64,000 nucleotides of DNA from a virus. Location: positions 1-64,000 of IMG/VR virus record IMGVR_UViG_3300009136_000001; one strand, given 5' to 3'. This document shows positions 26,840 through 35,078 of this stretch, piece by piece. Every line of letters begins with the position of its first letter. Position 1 is the stretch's first letter. The notes below the pieces were generated by a model, which worked only from the letters and a program-made list of their open reading frames with translations, ran no database searches and was not told the DNA's origin. A program made the translations under genes and the position numbers.

Positions 26840-27306
26840 TGGCATCGGAAATTTTCCATGTAGTAAAAGGCGAATGGCGTACGCTGGTTGATAACGTCAT
26901 AGCAGGTAGTCCGACTAACTCTCGGCTGTTTGTTGCGTACTATAAAGCAATTGAAGCAGATTCCACTCTCATTACCCGGACAGATAAAGCTGACCTGGAA
27001 GCAGAAGCTGGTAATACCATCTGTGACTTCGACAACTATTCGGAGCCGCACAACTTAGCCAGCGTCACGATCAATGACAGCTCCGGGGAAATCTGGGCTG
27101 ACGCTGCTGACATGACCATCTCTGCTGCTGGATCTGCAGGTGGTGGTACGAATAATACAATACTGAAAGCAGTGTTATACTACATTGCTGATCATACAGG
27201 TTCGCTTACCGGCGCTATCCCGATCGCATACTACGATTTTGATATGCTGACGAACGGTACTGACCTGAAGTTTCAAATTCCAACCTCGGGCTTATGTCGC
27301 ATTTAG
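26839..27306 (+). CDS. Hypothetical virion-associated protein
   Basis: A 155-residue protein with no recognised family. The N-terminal half is mixed helix/strand (EIFHVVKGEWRTLVDNV) and the C-terminal half is beta-rich with a Gly-rich turn (AAGSAGGGTNN). It is linked to both neighbours by short overlaps within the structural run upstream of the portal. Confidence 0.6.
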   Translation: MASEIFHVVKGEWRTLVDNVIAGSPTNSRLFVAYYKAIEADSTLITRTDKADLEAEAGNTICDFDNYSEPHNLASVTINDSSGEIWADAADMTISAAGSAGGGTNNTILKAVLYYIADHTGSLTGAIPIAYYDFDMLTNGTDLKFQIPTSGLCRI

Positions 27307-27566
27307 ACATTGAGTGTCGAGCGTTCATCGCAGAAGGTGGGCGGATATTTTATTATTGGGATGCTGAGTTACAAGGCATCTTCATTTTATGGTTATCGAC
27401 TGACGGTAAACCAACGAAGGAGCACATAAGGCTCTTCAAACGATTCCTGGATAATCATCAGGATGAAGACATTTATTTTAGTACGGCAGACGTAGCGTAC
27501 ATACAAAACCATGTGGACTTCCACGGGTACTACGGACATAAGAAGGTTTACAAATATGCAAAGTGA
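27294..27566 (+). CDS. Hypothetical protein upstream of portal
   Basis: A 90-residue protein rich in aromatic and basic residues (FYYWDAELQGIFILW; FHGYYGHKKVYKYAK). It overlaps the previous gene by 13 nt and the portal start by 11 nt, and contains the portal ribosome site AGAAGG near its end. No family recognised. Confidence 0.6.
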   Translation: MSHLDIECRAFIAEGGRIFYYWDAELQGIFILWLSTDGKPTKEHIRLFKRFLDNHQDEDIYFSTADVAYIQNHVDFHGYYGHKKVYKYAK

Positions 27567-29661
27567 AGACCAGACCACAGTTCCTGTCGTAGAGCAGAAG
27601 CCCCTGACTGAGTGGGCTAATGAGCCAAGTTTGGCTACTCTGAAAACGAACCTCAAGGATTCGAACGACGAACATAATAAGCAAACTGGTATCATCGATC
27701 GATATATCAAGAACCTCAATGGTGAGCCGAACTTCGTTGTCCGGAAAGGCAAGTCCAAAGTTGTACCCAAAACAATTCGCAAGCAAGCTGAGTGGCGTTA
27801 CGCTGCACTGTCTGAGCCATTCCTGAGCACAGATAGCCTGTTCGAAGTTGAGCCGGTTACCTGGGAAGATAAGCAAGCTGCTGCACAGAACAAGCTGGTA
27901 CTCAACAACCAGATGAATCAACGCATCGATAAGGTAGATTTTATCGATGAGTACGTCAGAACCATCACCGATGAAGGAACAGTAATAGTCAAAGTTGGCT
28001 GGAAGTTCGAATCTGAACTCAAGATGGTCGAGCAGGATGTCATGGAAATGCAACCTGTTCTGGATAACCAGAAAGCTCAGATGATGATCCAAGCAGGCCA
28101 GGAACCACTGGAGCCGGTAAAGGTCGGCACTGAAATGGTTGAACGTGAGGTCATCATCTACAATCAGCCTACGCTGGAGATCTGTGATTACAACCATGTG
28201 ATTTTGGATCCAACAGCCAAGGGCGTATTGTCCAAAGCTCAGTTTGTCATCTACCGCTTTGAATCCACGATCTCCGATCTGAAGAAAGACGGACGTTACC
28301 AGAATCTGGATGATATCCGGCTTGACGGTACAGAAGATGCTCAGCATGAACTGGATACCGAAAACAGCGACAGCGTTACTTTCACCTTCGAAGACGAAGC
28401 CCGTAAGAAAGTCTGGGTTTACGAATACTGGGGTTTCTACGATTACAATGAAACCGGCATCGTTGAACCCTTTATTGCGGCATGGGTCGGCAATGTCAAA
28501 ATCCGTATGGAAGAGAATCCCTTCCCGGATAAGCAACTTCCTTTCATCAATGTCCAATACCTGCCCGTACGTAAAAAGAACTACGGTCAGCCTGATGGCT
28601 ACTTGCTGGAAGAGAATCAGAACATCGTTGGTGCTGTCACCCGTGGCATGATTGATATCATGGGCCGAAGCGCTAATGCTCAACAGGGCGTACGCAAAGA
28701 TGCTCTGGACGTAACCAATAGTCGTAGGTTCGAGAACGGTGAAGATTACAAGTTCAACACCAATGTCGATCCTCGCCAAGCTTTCCATATGGGTACCTAC
28801 CCCGAGATCCCCAACTCAGCTATGCTGATGATCAACCATCAGTCTAATGAGGCGGAAGCGCTTACGGGTGTCAAAGCCTTCTCGCAGGGCATCACAGGGG
28901 ACTCCCTGGGTGCGAATGTCGGTAACGCTCGTGGTGCACTGGATGCAGCTTCAAAGCGTGAGCTGGGCATCCTGAGGCGTCTGGCATGGGGTATCGTACA
29001 GATAGGGCGCAAGTTCATCAGTATGAATTCAGAATTCCTGAGTGATGTCGAAGTAGTTCGTATCACCAATGAAGAGTTTGTCGAGGTTCGTCGTGACGAC
29101 CTGGCTGGTAAGTTCGACCTGAAACTGTCGATCTCTACCGCTGAGTCAGATAACGAGAAGGCTCAAGAGCTGGCATTCATGCTACAGACAACTGGGCCGA
29201 GTTCTGATCCGGGCGAAACTCGTATCATCCGGGCAGAGATAGCACGCCTACGTAAGATGCCTGCACTTGCCAAGCGCATCGAGGAGTACCAACCGCAACC
29301 TGATCCCTTGCAGCAGAAGAAAGCACAGCTTGAAATTGCTTTACTGGAAGCTCAGGTGTTGAATGAACGCGCCAAGGGACAAGAGAACGCAGTCGATGTA
29401 CAGCTCAAGTCTGCTAAGACTCAGACTGAGGTTGCCAAGACTCGTAACCTTAACTCAACGTCTGATCAGCAGGATCTGGACTTCGTTGAACAGGATCAAG
29501 GTATCAAGCACAATCAAGCGATTGACCTGAAAGAACTTGATGGTAAGATCGATTTGGACAGCAAAGCAGCTGATAAAATGCTCGAAAGTGGTGATACTGA
29601 GCAAAATACTGACACTCCGGAGGCACAAGACACTTCTTTTCTTGAAGAATTTCAGATATAG
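27556..29661 (+). CDS. Portal protein
   Basis: A 701-residue protein forming the dodecameric ring at the DNA-entry vertex. Size, acidic N-terminus, the phrase PTLEICDYNHVILDPTAKG and the long helical, Gln/Lys-rich C-terminus (about 580-680) fit podovirus portals of the N4/P22 size class. The ATG at 27556 was chosen over an upstream in-frame start at 27511 because of the AGAAGG site 8 nt ahead of it. Scaffold and capsid genes follow directly. A 436-codon antisense frame across it is a coding shadow. Confidence 0.8.
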   Translation: MQSEDQTTVPVVEQKPLTEWANEPSLATLKTNLKDSNDEHNKQTGIIDRYIKNLNGEPNFVVRKGKSKVVPKTIRKQAEWRYAALSEPFLSTDSLFEVEPVTWEDKQAAAQNKLVLNNQMNQRIDKVDFIDEYVRTITDEGTVIVKVGWKFESELKMVEQDVMEMQPVLDNQKAQMMIQAGQEPLEPVKVGTEMVEREVIIYNQPTLEICDYNHVILDPTAKGVLSKAQFVIYRFESTISDLKKDGRYQNLDDIRLDGTEDAQHELDTENSDSVTFTFEDEARKKVWVYEYWGFYDYNETGIVEPFIAAWVGNVKIRMEENPFPDKQLPFINVQYLPVRKKNYGQPDGYLLEENQNIVGAVTRGMIDIMGRSANAQQGVRKDALDVTNSRRFENGEDYKFNTNVDPRQAFHMGTYPEIPNSAMLMINHQSNEAEALTGVKAFSQGITGDSLGANVGNARGALDAASKRELGILRRLAWGIVQIGRKFISMNSEFLSDVEVVRITNEEFVEVRRDDLAGKFDLKLSISTAESDNEKAQELAFMLQTTGPSSDPGETRIIRAEIARLRKMPALAKRIEEYQPQPDPLQQKKAQLEIALLEAQVLNERAKGQENAVDVQLKSAKTQTEVAKTRNLNSTSDQQDLDFVEQDQGIKHNQAIDLKELDGKIDLDSKAADKMLESGDTEQNTDTPEAQDTSFLEEFQI

Positions 29662-29675
29662 TCTGGAACTATCAG

Positions 29676-29689
29676 TAAGTAAATACTTA
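29676..29689. repeat. Small hairpin after portal gene
   Basis: TAAGT-AAAT-ACTTA, a 5-bp stem and four-base loop in the 63-bp gap between portal and the next gene, just ahead of the ATAACAACAGG leader. No T-run follows, so termination is unlikely; an mRNA processing or stability role is possible. Confidence 0.45.
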
Positions 29690-29724
29690 TTGACATAACT
29701 AATATAACAACAGGACAACCCAAA

Positions 29725-30075
29725 ATGACTGACGTAGCAAGCAACGAGATGGATGCCATCCAGATGGAAATTGAAATGGCGCAGGACATGATCAAAGCCC
29801 GTGACGCACTGGTTCGATTGACCAGCAACGCGGATTTTAATCTGGTATTTACCCAGGGATATTTCGAGAAGGAAGCTTCTCGATTGGTTTTGCTCAAGGC
29901 GGAAGCCAGTATGGAAGATGAGCAGAAGCAGAAGAACGTTGATGACTCGATCATCGGTATTGGTCAGTTGTACCAGTACTGCCGCGCAGTGATGGCTCAG
30001 GGACAACAGTGTGATGCTGCTGTCGCCGATTACGAGCAGGAACTCGAAACCATGCGCGCTGACGAGTTAAGCTAA
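29725..30075 (+). CDS. Small helical protein between portal and scaffold
   Basis: A 116-residue all-helical protein (EIEMAQDMIKARDALVRL, CRAVMAQGQQCDAAVADYEQ). Proteins of this size and place occur in many podoviruses beside the portal and may help head assembly. The leader ATAACAACAGGACAACCC ahead of the ATG is nearly the same as that of 17569-17919. It ends 1 nt before the scaffold start codon. Confidence 0.65.
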   Translation: MTDVASNEMDAIQMEIEMAQDMIKARDALVRLTSNADFNLVFTQGYFEKEASRLVLLKAEASMEDEQKQKNVDDSIIGIGQLYQYCRAVMAQGQQCDAAVADYEQELETMRADELS

Positions 30076-30076
30076 G

Positions 30077-31396
30077 ATGAGTGTACCTGCAGAGACTATG
30101 GCTGCCGATCCAGCCCTCGCCGCTCCAGATGCTGCCATTGAAACCACTGATACTACTACGGTAGACAGTGACCGAGCAGCCGAGAACTCTGACAACGAGA
30201 TCCAGACTACGGAAATTGACTTCCTGGATCTCCCCGATGATGAGGTAGATGCTTACTTCATGAAGGAGTTGGAAAAAACTCCTGAGGCGGAAGACTCTGC
30301 AGGTACTGATGATCCACAATCTGATGAGGCTGCTGCGGCAGCCGCTGATGATCCGAAAGCCGACGATGACGAGGACGGTGAAGATGACGGAGAAGCTGCT
30401 GCTACTGAAAATCTGGATAGCGGTGAAGCTGCTTCAGACGATGATTCTGATGCTGGCGATGATACAGCCAGTGATGACAAAGCTTCCGGAGATGAAGCTG
30501 AAGCTGAAGAAGGAGATTCAGCTGGTGACGAAACTGAAGGACAAGACGATGATATTGTCACAACGGCTCTTGAGGATCTTGAAAAGATTTTAAGCCCGTT
30601 CAAGGCGAACGGAAAAGACATTCAAGTAGAGAATGTCGACGATGCAATAACCCTCATGAAGATGGGTGCGAACTACAACAAGAAGATGGCTGCACTTAAG
30701 CCTAACCTTCGGTTCGTTAAAATGCTCGAACAAAATGATTTGTTGGATGAAGGTAAACTTACTACGCTGATCGACATCAGCAAGAAGAACCCTTCAGCTA
30801 TCGCCAGGTTCGTAAAGGACAATGCGATCGACACCGACGAAATACTCGCAGAAGACGCGAGTGAAAATTATTCACCAGGAAAGTACGAAGTAAATGACTC
30901 CGAAATAGAGTTAGACCAAGTGCTTGATGGTATCAGGGGAAATGAATCATTCTCCCGAACCATAGACGTAGTGAGCAATCAATGGGATGCGAAGAGTAAG
31001 CAAATTATCTTCAACGATCCGAATATTATCACTGTAATTGATTCACAGATTGCGTCCGGAGTATTTGACAAGATTGTCAACCGGATGGAAACTGAGAAAA
31101 TGTTAGGCAAGTTGAATGGTGTGTCCGACATTGTAGCGTATAAGCAAATAGGTGAAGCATTAGCCGCTGCAGGTCTCTTGGAACCAACCCAAAAGGGCAA
31201 TGGTGAACAGACACAGACGACCACAACACAAGCCGAAAAGCCGGTAGACAAGGCACGCAATTCCAAACGGAAAGCAGCTGCGTCCACCAAACAAGCAGTC
31301 GCAAGCAAGAAGAAGACTGACTTGGACAATCTCAATCCGTTGAGCATGTCCGACGATGATTTCGAGAAAGTAGCGGCACAAACATTATTTAAGTAA
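30077..31396 (+). CDS. Capsid scaffolding protein
   Basis: A 439-residue protein with an extremely acidic N-terminal half (Asp/Glu/Ala-rich to about residue 165), a helical middle, and a basic linker before the C-terminus (SKRKAAASTKQ, ASKKK) ending in a short helix. This charge layout and the place between portal and capsid genes identify a scaffold, which templates the procapsid and is then released or cleaved. No protease motif is seen. It is 18 nt upstream of the capsid gene. Confidence 0.8.
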   Translation: MSVPAETMAADPALAAPDAAIETTDTTTVDSDRAAENSDNEIQTTEIDFLDLPDDEVDAYFMKELEKTPEAEDSAGTDDPQSDEAAAAAADDPKADDDEDGEDDGEAAATENLDSGEAASDDDSDAGDDTASDDKASGDEAEAEEGDSAGDETEGQDDDIVTTALEDLEKILSPFKANGKDIQVENVDDAITLMKMGANYNKKMAALKPNLRFVKMLEQNDLLDEGKLTTLIDISKKNPSAIARFVKDNAIDTDEILAEDASENYSPGKYEVNDSEIELDQVLDGIRGNESFSRTIDVVSNQWDAKSKQIIFNDPNIITVIDSQIASGVFDKIVNRMETEKMLGKLNGVSDIVAYKQIGEALAAAGLLEPTQKGNGEQTQTTTTQAEKPVDKARNSKRKAAASTKQAVASKKKTDLDNLNPLSMSDDDFEKVAAQTLFK

Positions 31397-31414
31397 TTAC
31401 AGAGGTAATATCTC

Positions 31415-32830
31415 ATGGCTTTCGAAGACGCGAGAATTTATGGCCCAGAGTCGGATGGTACCAGTTCAAGTATCGGTGCATCGACTCAAATTAATCCAAT
31501 TTGGTTCTGGAAAAAAGCCCTTGTCGAAATCGTCAAGGAACAGTATTTCGGTCAGCTGGCTGACGTACGCTCTATGCCTAAGCATATGGGTAAAACAATC
31601 AAGCAGCACCACTACCTGCCTTTGCTCGACGATCGGAACACTTCTGATCAGGGTATTGACGCGGCTGGTACTGCACTTACCGTTACTGGCAAGTGGCACG
31701 TATTCGACGGTGGCATAATTGTCCCCGACGCAACTATCGCTACGAACGCCGCTGGTTTCGCAACTAAAGCTCTTGCCGTCGCTGCTATGACAGCTCCCGC
31801 AACTCAAGGCGCAGTCCTGGGTTCTGGTGCTCTGTACAGCTCAAGCAAGGATATCGGTTCCATTACCGCTCGTCTGCCTGCTCTTTCTGAGTCTGGTGGT
31901 CGTGTAAATCGTGTTGGTTTTACTCGTAAGACCATCGAAGCCACTATCGAGAAATTTGGCTTCTTCGACGAATACACTCAAGAGTCAATGGACTTCGATA
32001 CCGATGCTGACCTCATGATGCACATCTCTCGCGAGTCTACTCGTGGTGCTTCTGAGATCACTGAAGACATGCTCCAGATCGATCTGATCAATGGCGCAGG
32101 TAACACCTGGTTAACTGGTGACGCATCTGCGTTGTCTGATATCGGTACCGCAGCTGGTGCTGGTAACGCTGTTGACTGCCTGGTTACCTACGACGACCTG
32201 GTTCGCATGAGCATCGAGCTTGACAACAACCGTTGTCCGAAGCATACCAAGCTGATTTCTGGCTCACGTATGATCGATACCAAGACCATCAACGCAGCTC
32301 GTTATCTGTACTGTGGTTCCGTCATGCTTCCGCTGTTGAAGCAAATGAAGGACTACCATGGCGAGAAAGCATTCATCTCTGTTGAGAAGTATGCCGCTGC
32401 TGGAAACGTTGCCTTCGGCGAAGTTGGTTCTATCGATAACTTCCGCATCATCGTTGTCAACGAAATGGTTGAGTGGGACGGTGGCGGTAACGCTAACGCA
32501 ACTCCTGGAACTACTGACTTGATCGACACTACTACTGCTGGTACTCCTGGCTTTGGTCTCCCCGTCGGTTCTGTCCTTGCCTCTAACGGTGTTGACTTCA
32601 ACGTCTACCCGCTGTTGGTTGTCGGTTCCGGTTCATTCACTACCATCGGTTTCCAAACTGACGGCAAGTCAATGAAGTTCAAAATTCATCACAAGGCACC
32701 GGGTCTTGAGATGGCGGATCGCAACGATCCGTACGGTGAGATCGGGTTCTACTCGATCAAATGGTACTACGCTTTCATGGGCTTGCGTCCTGAGTGGATC
32801 ACCATTGGCTACACTGGAGCAGTCCAGTAG
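31415..32830 (+). CDS. Major capsid protein, N4-gp56 type
   Basis: A 471-residue protein with the look of the N4 gp56 family: N-terminal ARIYGPESDG, a segment MPKHMGKTIKQHHYLPLLDD (about 50-69), central GRVNRVGFTRKTIEATIEKFG, and a C-terminal HHKAPGLEMADRNDPYGEIG. This family adopts the HK97 fold. Codon use is strongly biased (GGT, CGT, GAC, AAG), as expected for the most abundant virion protein. A GAGGTAAT site precedes the start and a strong terminator follows 26 nt after the stop. Confidence 0.85.
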   Translation: MAFEDARIYGPESDGTSSSIGASTQINPIWFWKKALVEIVKEQYFGQLADVRSMPKHMGKTIKQHHYLPLLDDRNTSDQGIDAAGTALTVTGKWHVFDGGIIVPDATIATNAAGFATKALAVAAMTAPATQGAVLGSGALYSSSKDIGSITARLPALSESGGRVNRVGFTRKTIEATIEKFGFFDEYTQESMDFDTDADLMMHISRESTRGASEITEDMLQIDLINGAGNTWLTGDASALSDIGTAAGAGNAVDCLVTYDDLVRMSIELDNNRCPKHTKLISGSRMIDTKTINAARYLYCGSVMLPLLKQMKDYHGEKAFISVEKYAAAGNVAFGEVGSIDNFRIIVVNEMVEWDGGGNANATPGTTDLIDTTTAGTPGFGLPVGSVLASNGVDFNVYPLLVVGSGSFTTIGFQTDGKSMKFKIHHKAPGLEMADRNDPYGEIGFYSIKWYYAFMGLRPEWITIGYTGAVQ

Positions 32831-32852
32831 GCTAAGCTGTAAGCAGTAACTA

Positions 32853-32884
32853 AGTCTCCCCCCAAATGGGGGGAGTCTTTTTTT
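32853..32884 (+). terminator. Rho-independent terminator after capsid gene
   Basis: A perfect 8-bp GC-rich stem (32856-32863 with 32868-32875: CTCCCCCC/GGGGGGAG), a four-base AAAT loop and a run of seven T after TC. It is the strongest terminator seen in the window and would limit read-through from the portal-scaffold-capsid genes into the ejection protein genes. Confidence 0.9.
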
Positions 32885-32915
32885 AACCATCAGAACTAAA
32901 ACAGGAATCATAAAC

Positions 32916-33521
32916 ATGTCTGATATACCTAACGACCCCCAAGTCGAAACTGAAGTAGAAACCCCAGCTGAAGCTCCATCCAGACTGGATACCCTCAAAC
33001 AACGTGCTGATATGCTCGGTCTTAAATACCATCACAAGATTGGTGAAACCAAACTTGCGGAGCAGATCGCTGCACACCTTGCCGACGATGTACCGGAAGA
33101 GCCTCAACCAGCCAGGGAAGTTCCCAGTGCTGCTGTAGCCCGTTCGACTCAGCTTGCTGAGAAGAAGAAGAAGGCTAACAAGCTTGTCCGTGTACGTGTT
33201 ACCTGCATGAATCCTAACAAACGTGAATGGGAAGGCGAGATCATCGCTTGCGGTAACCGATATTTCGGCAATATCAAAAAGTACATCCCGTTCGATAACG
33301 CGGAAGGCTGGCACATGCCATCTATCCTCGTGGATCTGTTGAAGTCAAAGAAGTGCCAGATCTTCGTGGAGCGTCGGAACGAGCGTGGTGAAAAATACAA
33401 GCAAGGACGACTCATTCCAGAGTATAATGTCGAGATACTTCCCGACTTATCTCGTGAGCAATTGGAAGAGTTAGCCAGGAAACAAGCGTTGAGTCATGCG
33501 ATCGACTCAAATGCCCCGTAA
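32916..33521 (+). CDS. Virion protein with HeH/LEM-like helix pair
   Basis: A 201-residue protein placed after the capsid gene. Residues 24-55 (LDTLKQRADMLGLKYHH, then KIGETKLAEQIAAHL) look like the helix-extended-loop-helix/LEM-like module found in several phage head proteins. The middle is Lys-rich (EKKKKANKL) and the C-terminal half forms a compact alpha/beta domain (RVRVTCMNPNKREWEG). The order after capsid fits a head-completion or head fibre role, which is inference. Confidence 0.6.
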   Translation: MSDIPNDPQVETEVETPAEAPSRLDTLKQRADMLGLKYHHKIGETKLAEQIAAHLADDVPEEPQPAREVPSAAVARSTQLAEKKKKANKLVRVRVTCMNPNKREWEGEIIACGNRYFGNIKKYIPFDNAEGWHMPSILVDLLKSKKCQIFVERRNERGEKYKQGRLIPEYNVEILPDLSREQLEELARKQALSHAIDSNAP

Positions 33522-33526
33522 CAAAT

Positions 33527-33573
33527 AACCCAGTTTGGGTTTGGCTCGGACATAGCGAACCGGGTCTTTTTTA
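33527..33573 (+). terminator. Probable Rho-independent terminator
   Basis: Two nested stems: an outer ACCC/GGGT pair with GGCTCG/CGAACC (one mismatch), and an inner AACCCA-GTT-TGGGTT hairpin, followed by CTTTTTTT. It lies right after 32916-33521. A second terminator so close to the capsid one splits the late block into separate transcription levels. Confidence 0.6.
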
Positions 33574-33587
33574 TACGAACCGTATAG
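33573..33587 (+). repeat. Triloop inverted repeat TATACG-AAC-CGTATA
   Basis: A perfect 6-bp stem with a three-base loop immediately after the terminator T-run and 16 bp before the next ATG. N4-type virion RNAP promoters are hairpins of 5-7 bp with a three-base loop, so the form fits, though loop and flanks cannot be matched to a consensus here. It could equally be an operator or part of the leader. Confidence 0.5.
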
Positions 33588-33602
33588 AAAACAGGACACA
33601 TT

Positions 33603-34403
33603 ATGGTTGATATTACAGTAGCAGATCTGACGAATACCGATGACCCGAATGAGAATACGGGTACGGCAATCTTCGATACCCTGATGTCTGTGGTTGAAAG
33701 CCATATAGAGAACCAGTTTCAGAAAGGTCGCCTCAAGGGGACTGACTACGCAACGGTTTATCTCGGATCTTTACAAGCAGTCTTGTCACAGTCTGTGCAA
33801 TTCTTGCTGCAGGAACAAGCAGCTGGAAAGCAAGGTGACCTGATTGATGCTCAAATCACTGAAGCTGCAGCGACAACTATTCGAAACGATAGTTTAGCTG
33901 CGGCGGAAGTATCCCTCAAGGAAGCACAAGAGCTTGATGTCGAGTACGTCACTGCGAACCATCGTCCCGAACAAACTGTCCGGCTGCAAGAAGAAGTAGA
34001 TCTACTGCAGTCGCAAGACCTGACTGAGCTGCAGAAAGGTCTGACTGAAGTCAAGCAGACTCTCAAGGTACAAGCCGAGGTTGATCTGTTGGCTCAGAAG
34101 GAACTGACTGAACTGGCTCAAACCAGTGATACCGATGCCGTCAAGTACGGTGCTGGTGGAACAGCTCTCACAGGTGTCTTGGGCGCACAACAGTCGCTAT
34201 ACAATCACCAGGCAGCTGGATTTAAAGCTAAGCATCACGTTGATACTGTTAAGCAGTTGGCTGATGTATGGTCAGTTGCCTACGCCATCACGGATGGTGC
34301 ATCTCCGAATCTCCCGATAGCATTGACTGCCCTTGCTGGTGTGGATGCTACTGACTTCGATGTCGAGATCACCGAGATGCAAGCAGCCTTTGATAACATC
34401 TAA
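33603..34403 (+). CDS. Coiled-coil virion protein
   Basis: A 266-residue protein with a long Gln/Glu/Leu-rich coiled-coil (about 110-180: VRLQEEVDLLQSQDLTELQK, VEVDLLAQKELTEL-like repeats) flanked by helical domains. In N4-type genomes several such proteins sit between the capsid and virion RNAP genes and enter the host with the DNA or form the tail. The ribosome site AACAGGAC precedes the start. It is coupled to the next gene by TAATG. Confidence 0.6.
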   Translation: MVDITVADLTNTDDPNENTGTAIFDTLMSVVESHIENQFQKGRLKGTDYATVYLGSLQAVLSQSVQFLLQEQAAGKQGDLIDAQITEAAATTIRNDSLAAAEVSLKEAQELDVEYVTANHRPEQTVRLQEEVDLLQSQDLTELQKGLTEVKQTLKVQAEVDLLAQKELTELAQTSDTDAVKYGAGGTALTGVLGAQQSLYNHQAAGFKAKHHVDTVKQLADVWSVAYAITDGASPNLPIALTALAGVDATDFDVEITEMQAAFDNI

Positions 34404-34663
34404 TGGTCAACAGGCGTGTATCTCAAGCCATTAATGCAATCCTCAAACAGCTAAACGCTACTACTCTCCCCCCGTACAAAACTCTCGGAGAGCTGACATT
34501 GGATCATGCAGGCTACCTCCTCTTTTTCATGCACCTGCATTTGAAGTTCAGGTGCTTTCCCTTGTCATATGTAGAATCTATTGAAAACCTGGATTCTATT
34601 AGCGGGCAGGACATCATAGAACGTATCAATGAAAACGTATCCATCGATAGTCTTCGCAACTGA
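34403..34663 (+). CDS. Small hypothetical protein
   Basis: An 86-residue protein with a basic N-terminal helix (RRVSQAINAILKQLN) and a hydrophobic middle (GYLLFFMHLHLKFRCF) that is not long enough for a confident membrane segment. It overlaps the next gene by 35 nt. No family recognised. Confidence 0.6.
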   Translation: MVNRRVSQAINAILKQLNATTLPPYKTLGELTLDHAGYLLFFMHLHLKFRCFPLSYVESIENLDSISGQDIIERINENVSIDSLRN

Positions 34664-35078
34664 GGACGACATACAGCTCGATTTCTCAGCTCTCATTGAG
34701 GATTACGAGGATTGTAACGGCACTGGGATGTCAGTCCCAGAAGCGAAGTACTTCGTCGAGCGTATGCAGCTATCTGTGAAGCAACGGATGGCTTACCGCA
34801 TGAAAGACAGCTTTATGTATATTTGTTACGAACCAAAGGACATACGTATCTTATCTTTGGGGTTAAATGATACCCCTATCAACGATGCCTATTTTCTGGC
34901 GTCATTGCTCAAGAAGCATAAACCCTATAGCTTCATGCCGTTGGGTCGAGATATCCGCAAATTACTGCCTTTTCTGAACCGTGTGAGCCATAAAAAATGG
35001 TTCCACAATCATACCCCGAGCATCAAGCTACTGGGTTACGAGCAGCTGGACGATCTACTGGAGTACCTCGATGTCTGA
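34629..35078 (+). CDS. Hypothetical protein between capsid and ejection genes
   Basis: A 149-residue protein of mixed alpha/beta composition with no catalytic motif. The ATG at 34629 has no clear Shine-Dalgarno and lies inside the preceding gene, so translation is probably coupled. It overlaps the next large gene by 8 nt (ATG within the stop region). Confidence 0.6.
   Translation: MKTYPSIVFATEDDIQLDFSALIEDYEDCNGTGMSVPEAKYFVERMQLSVKQRMAYRMKDSFMYICYEPKDIRILSLGLNDTPINDAYFLASLLKKHKPYSFMPLGRDIRKLLPFLNRVSHKKWFHNHTPSIKLLGYEQLDDLLEYLDV

Noticed and set aside
27478-28788. A 436-codon open frame on the - strand across the portal gene
   Set aside because: It lies wholly antisense to the portal gene and neighbours, lacks a ribosome site and its translation has no coherent domain; long antisense frames arise from the biased codon use of the real gene.
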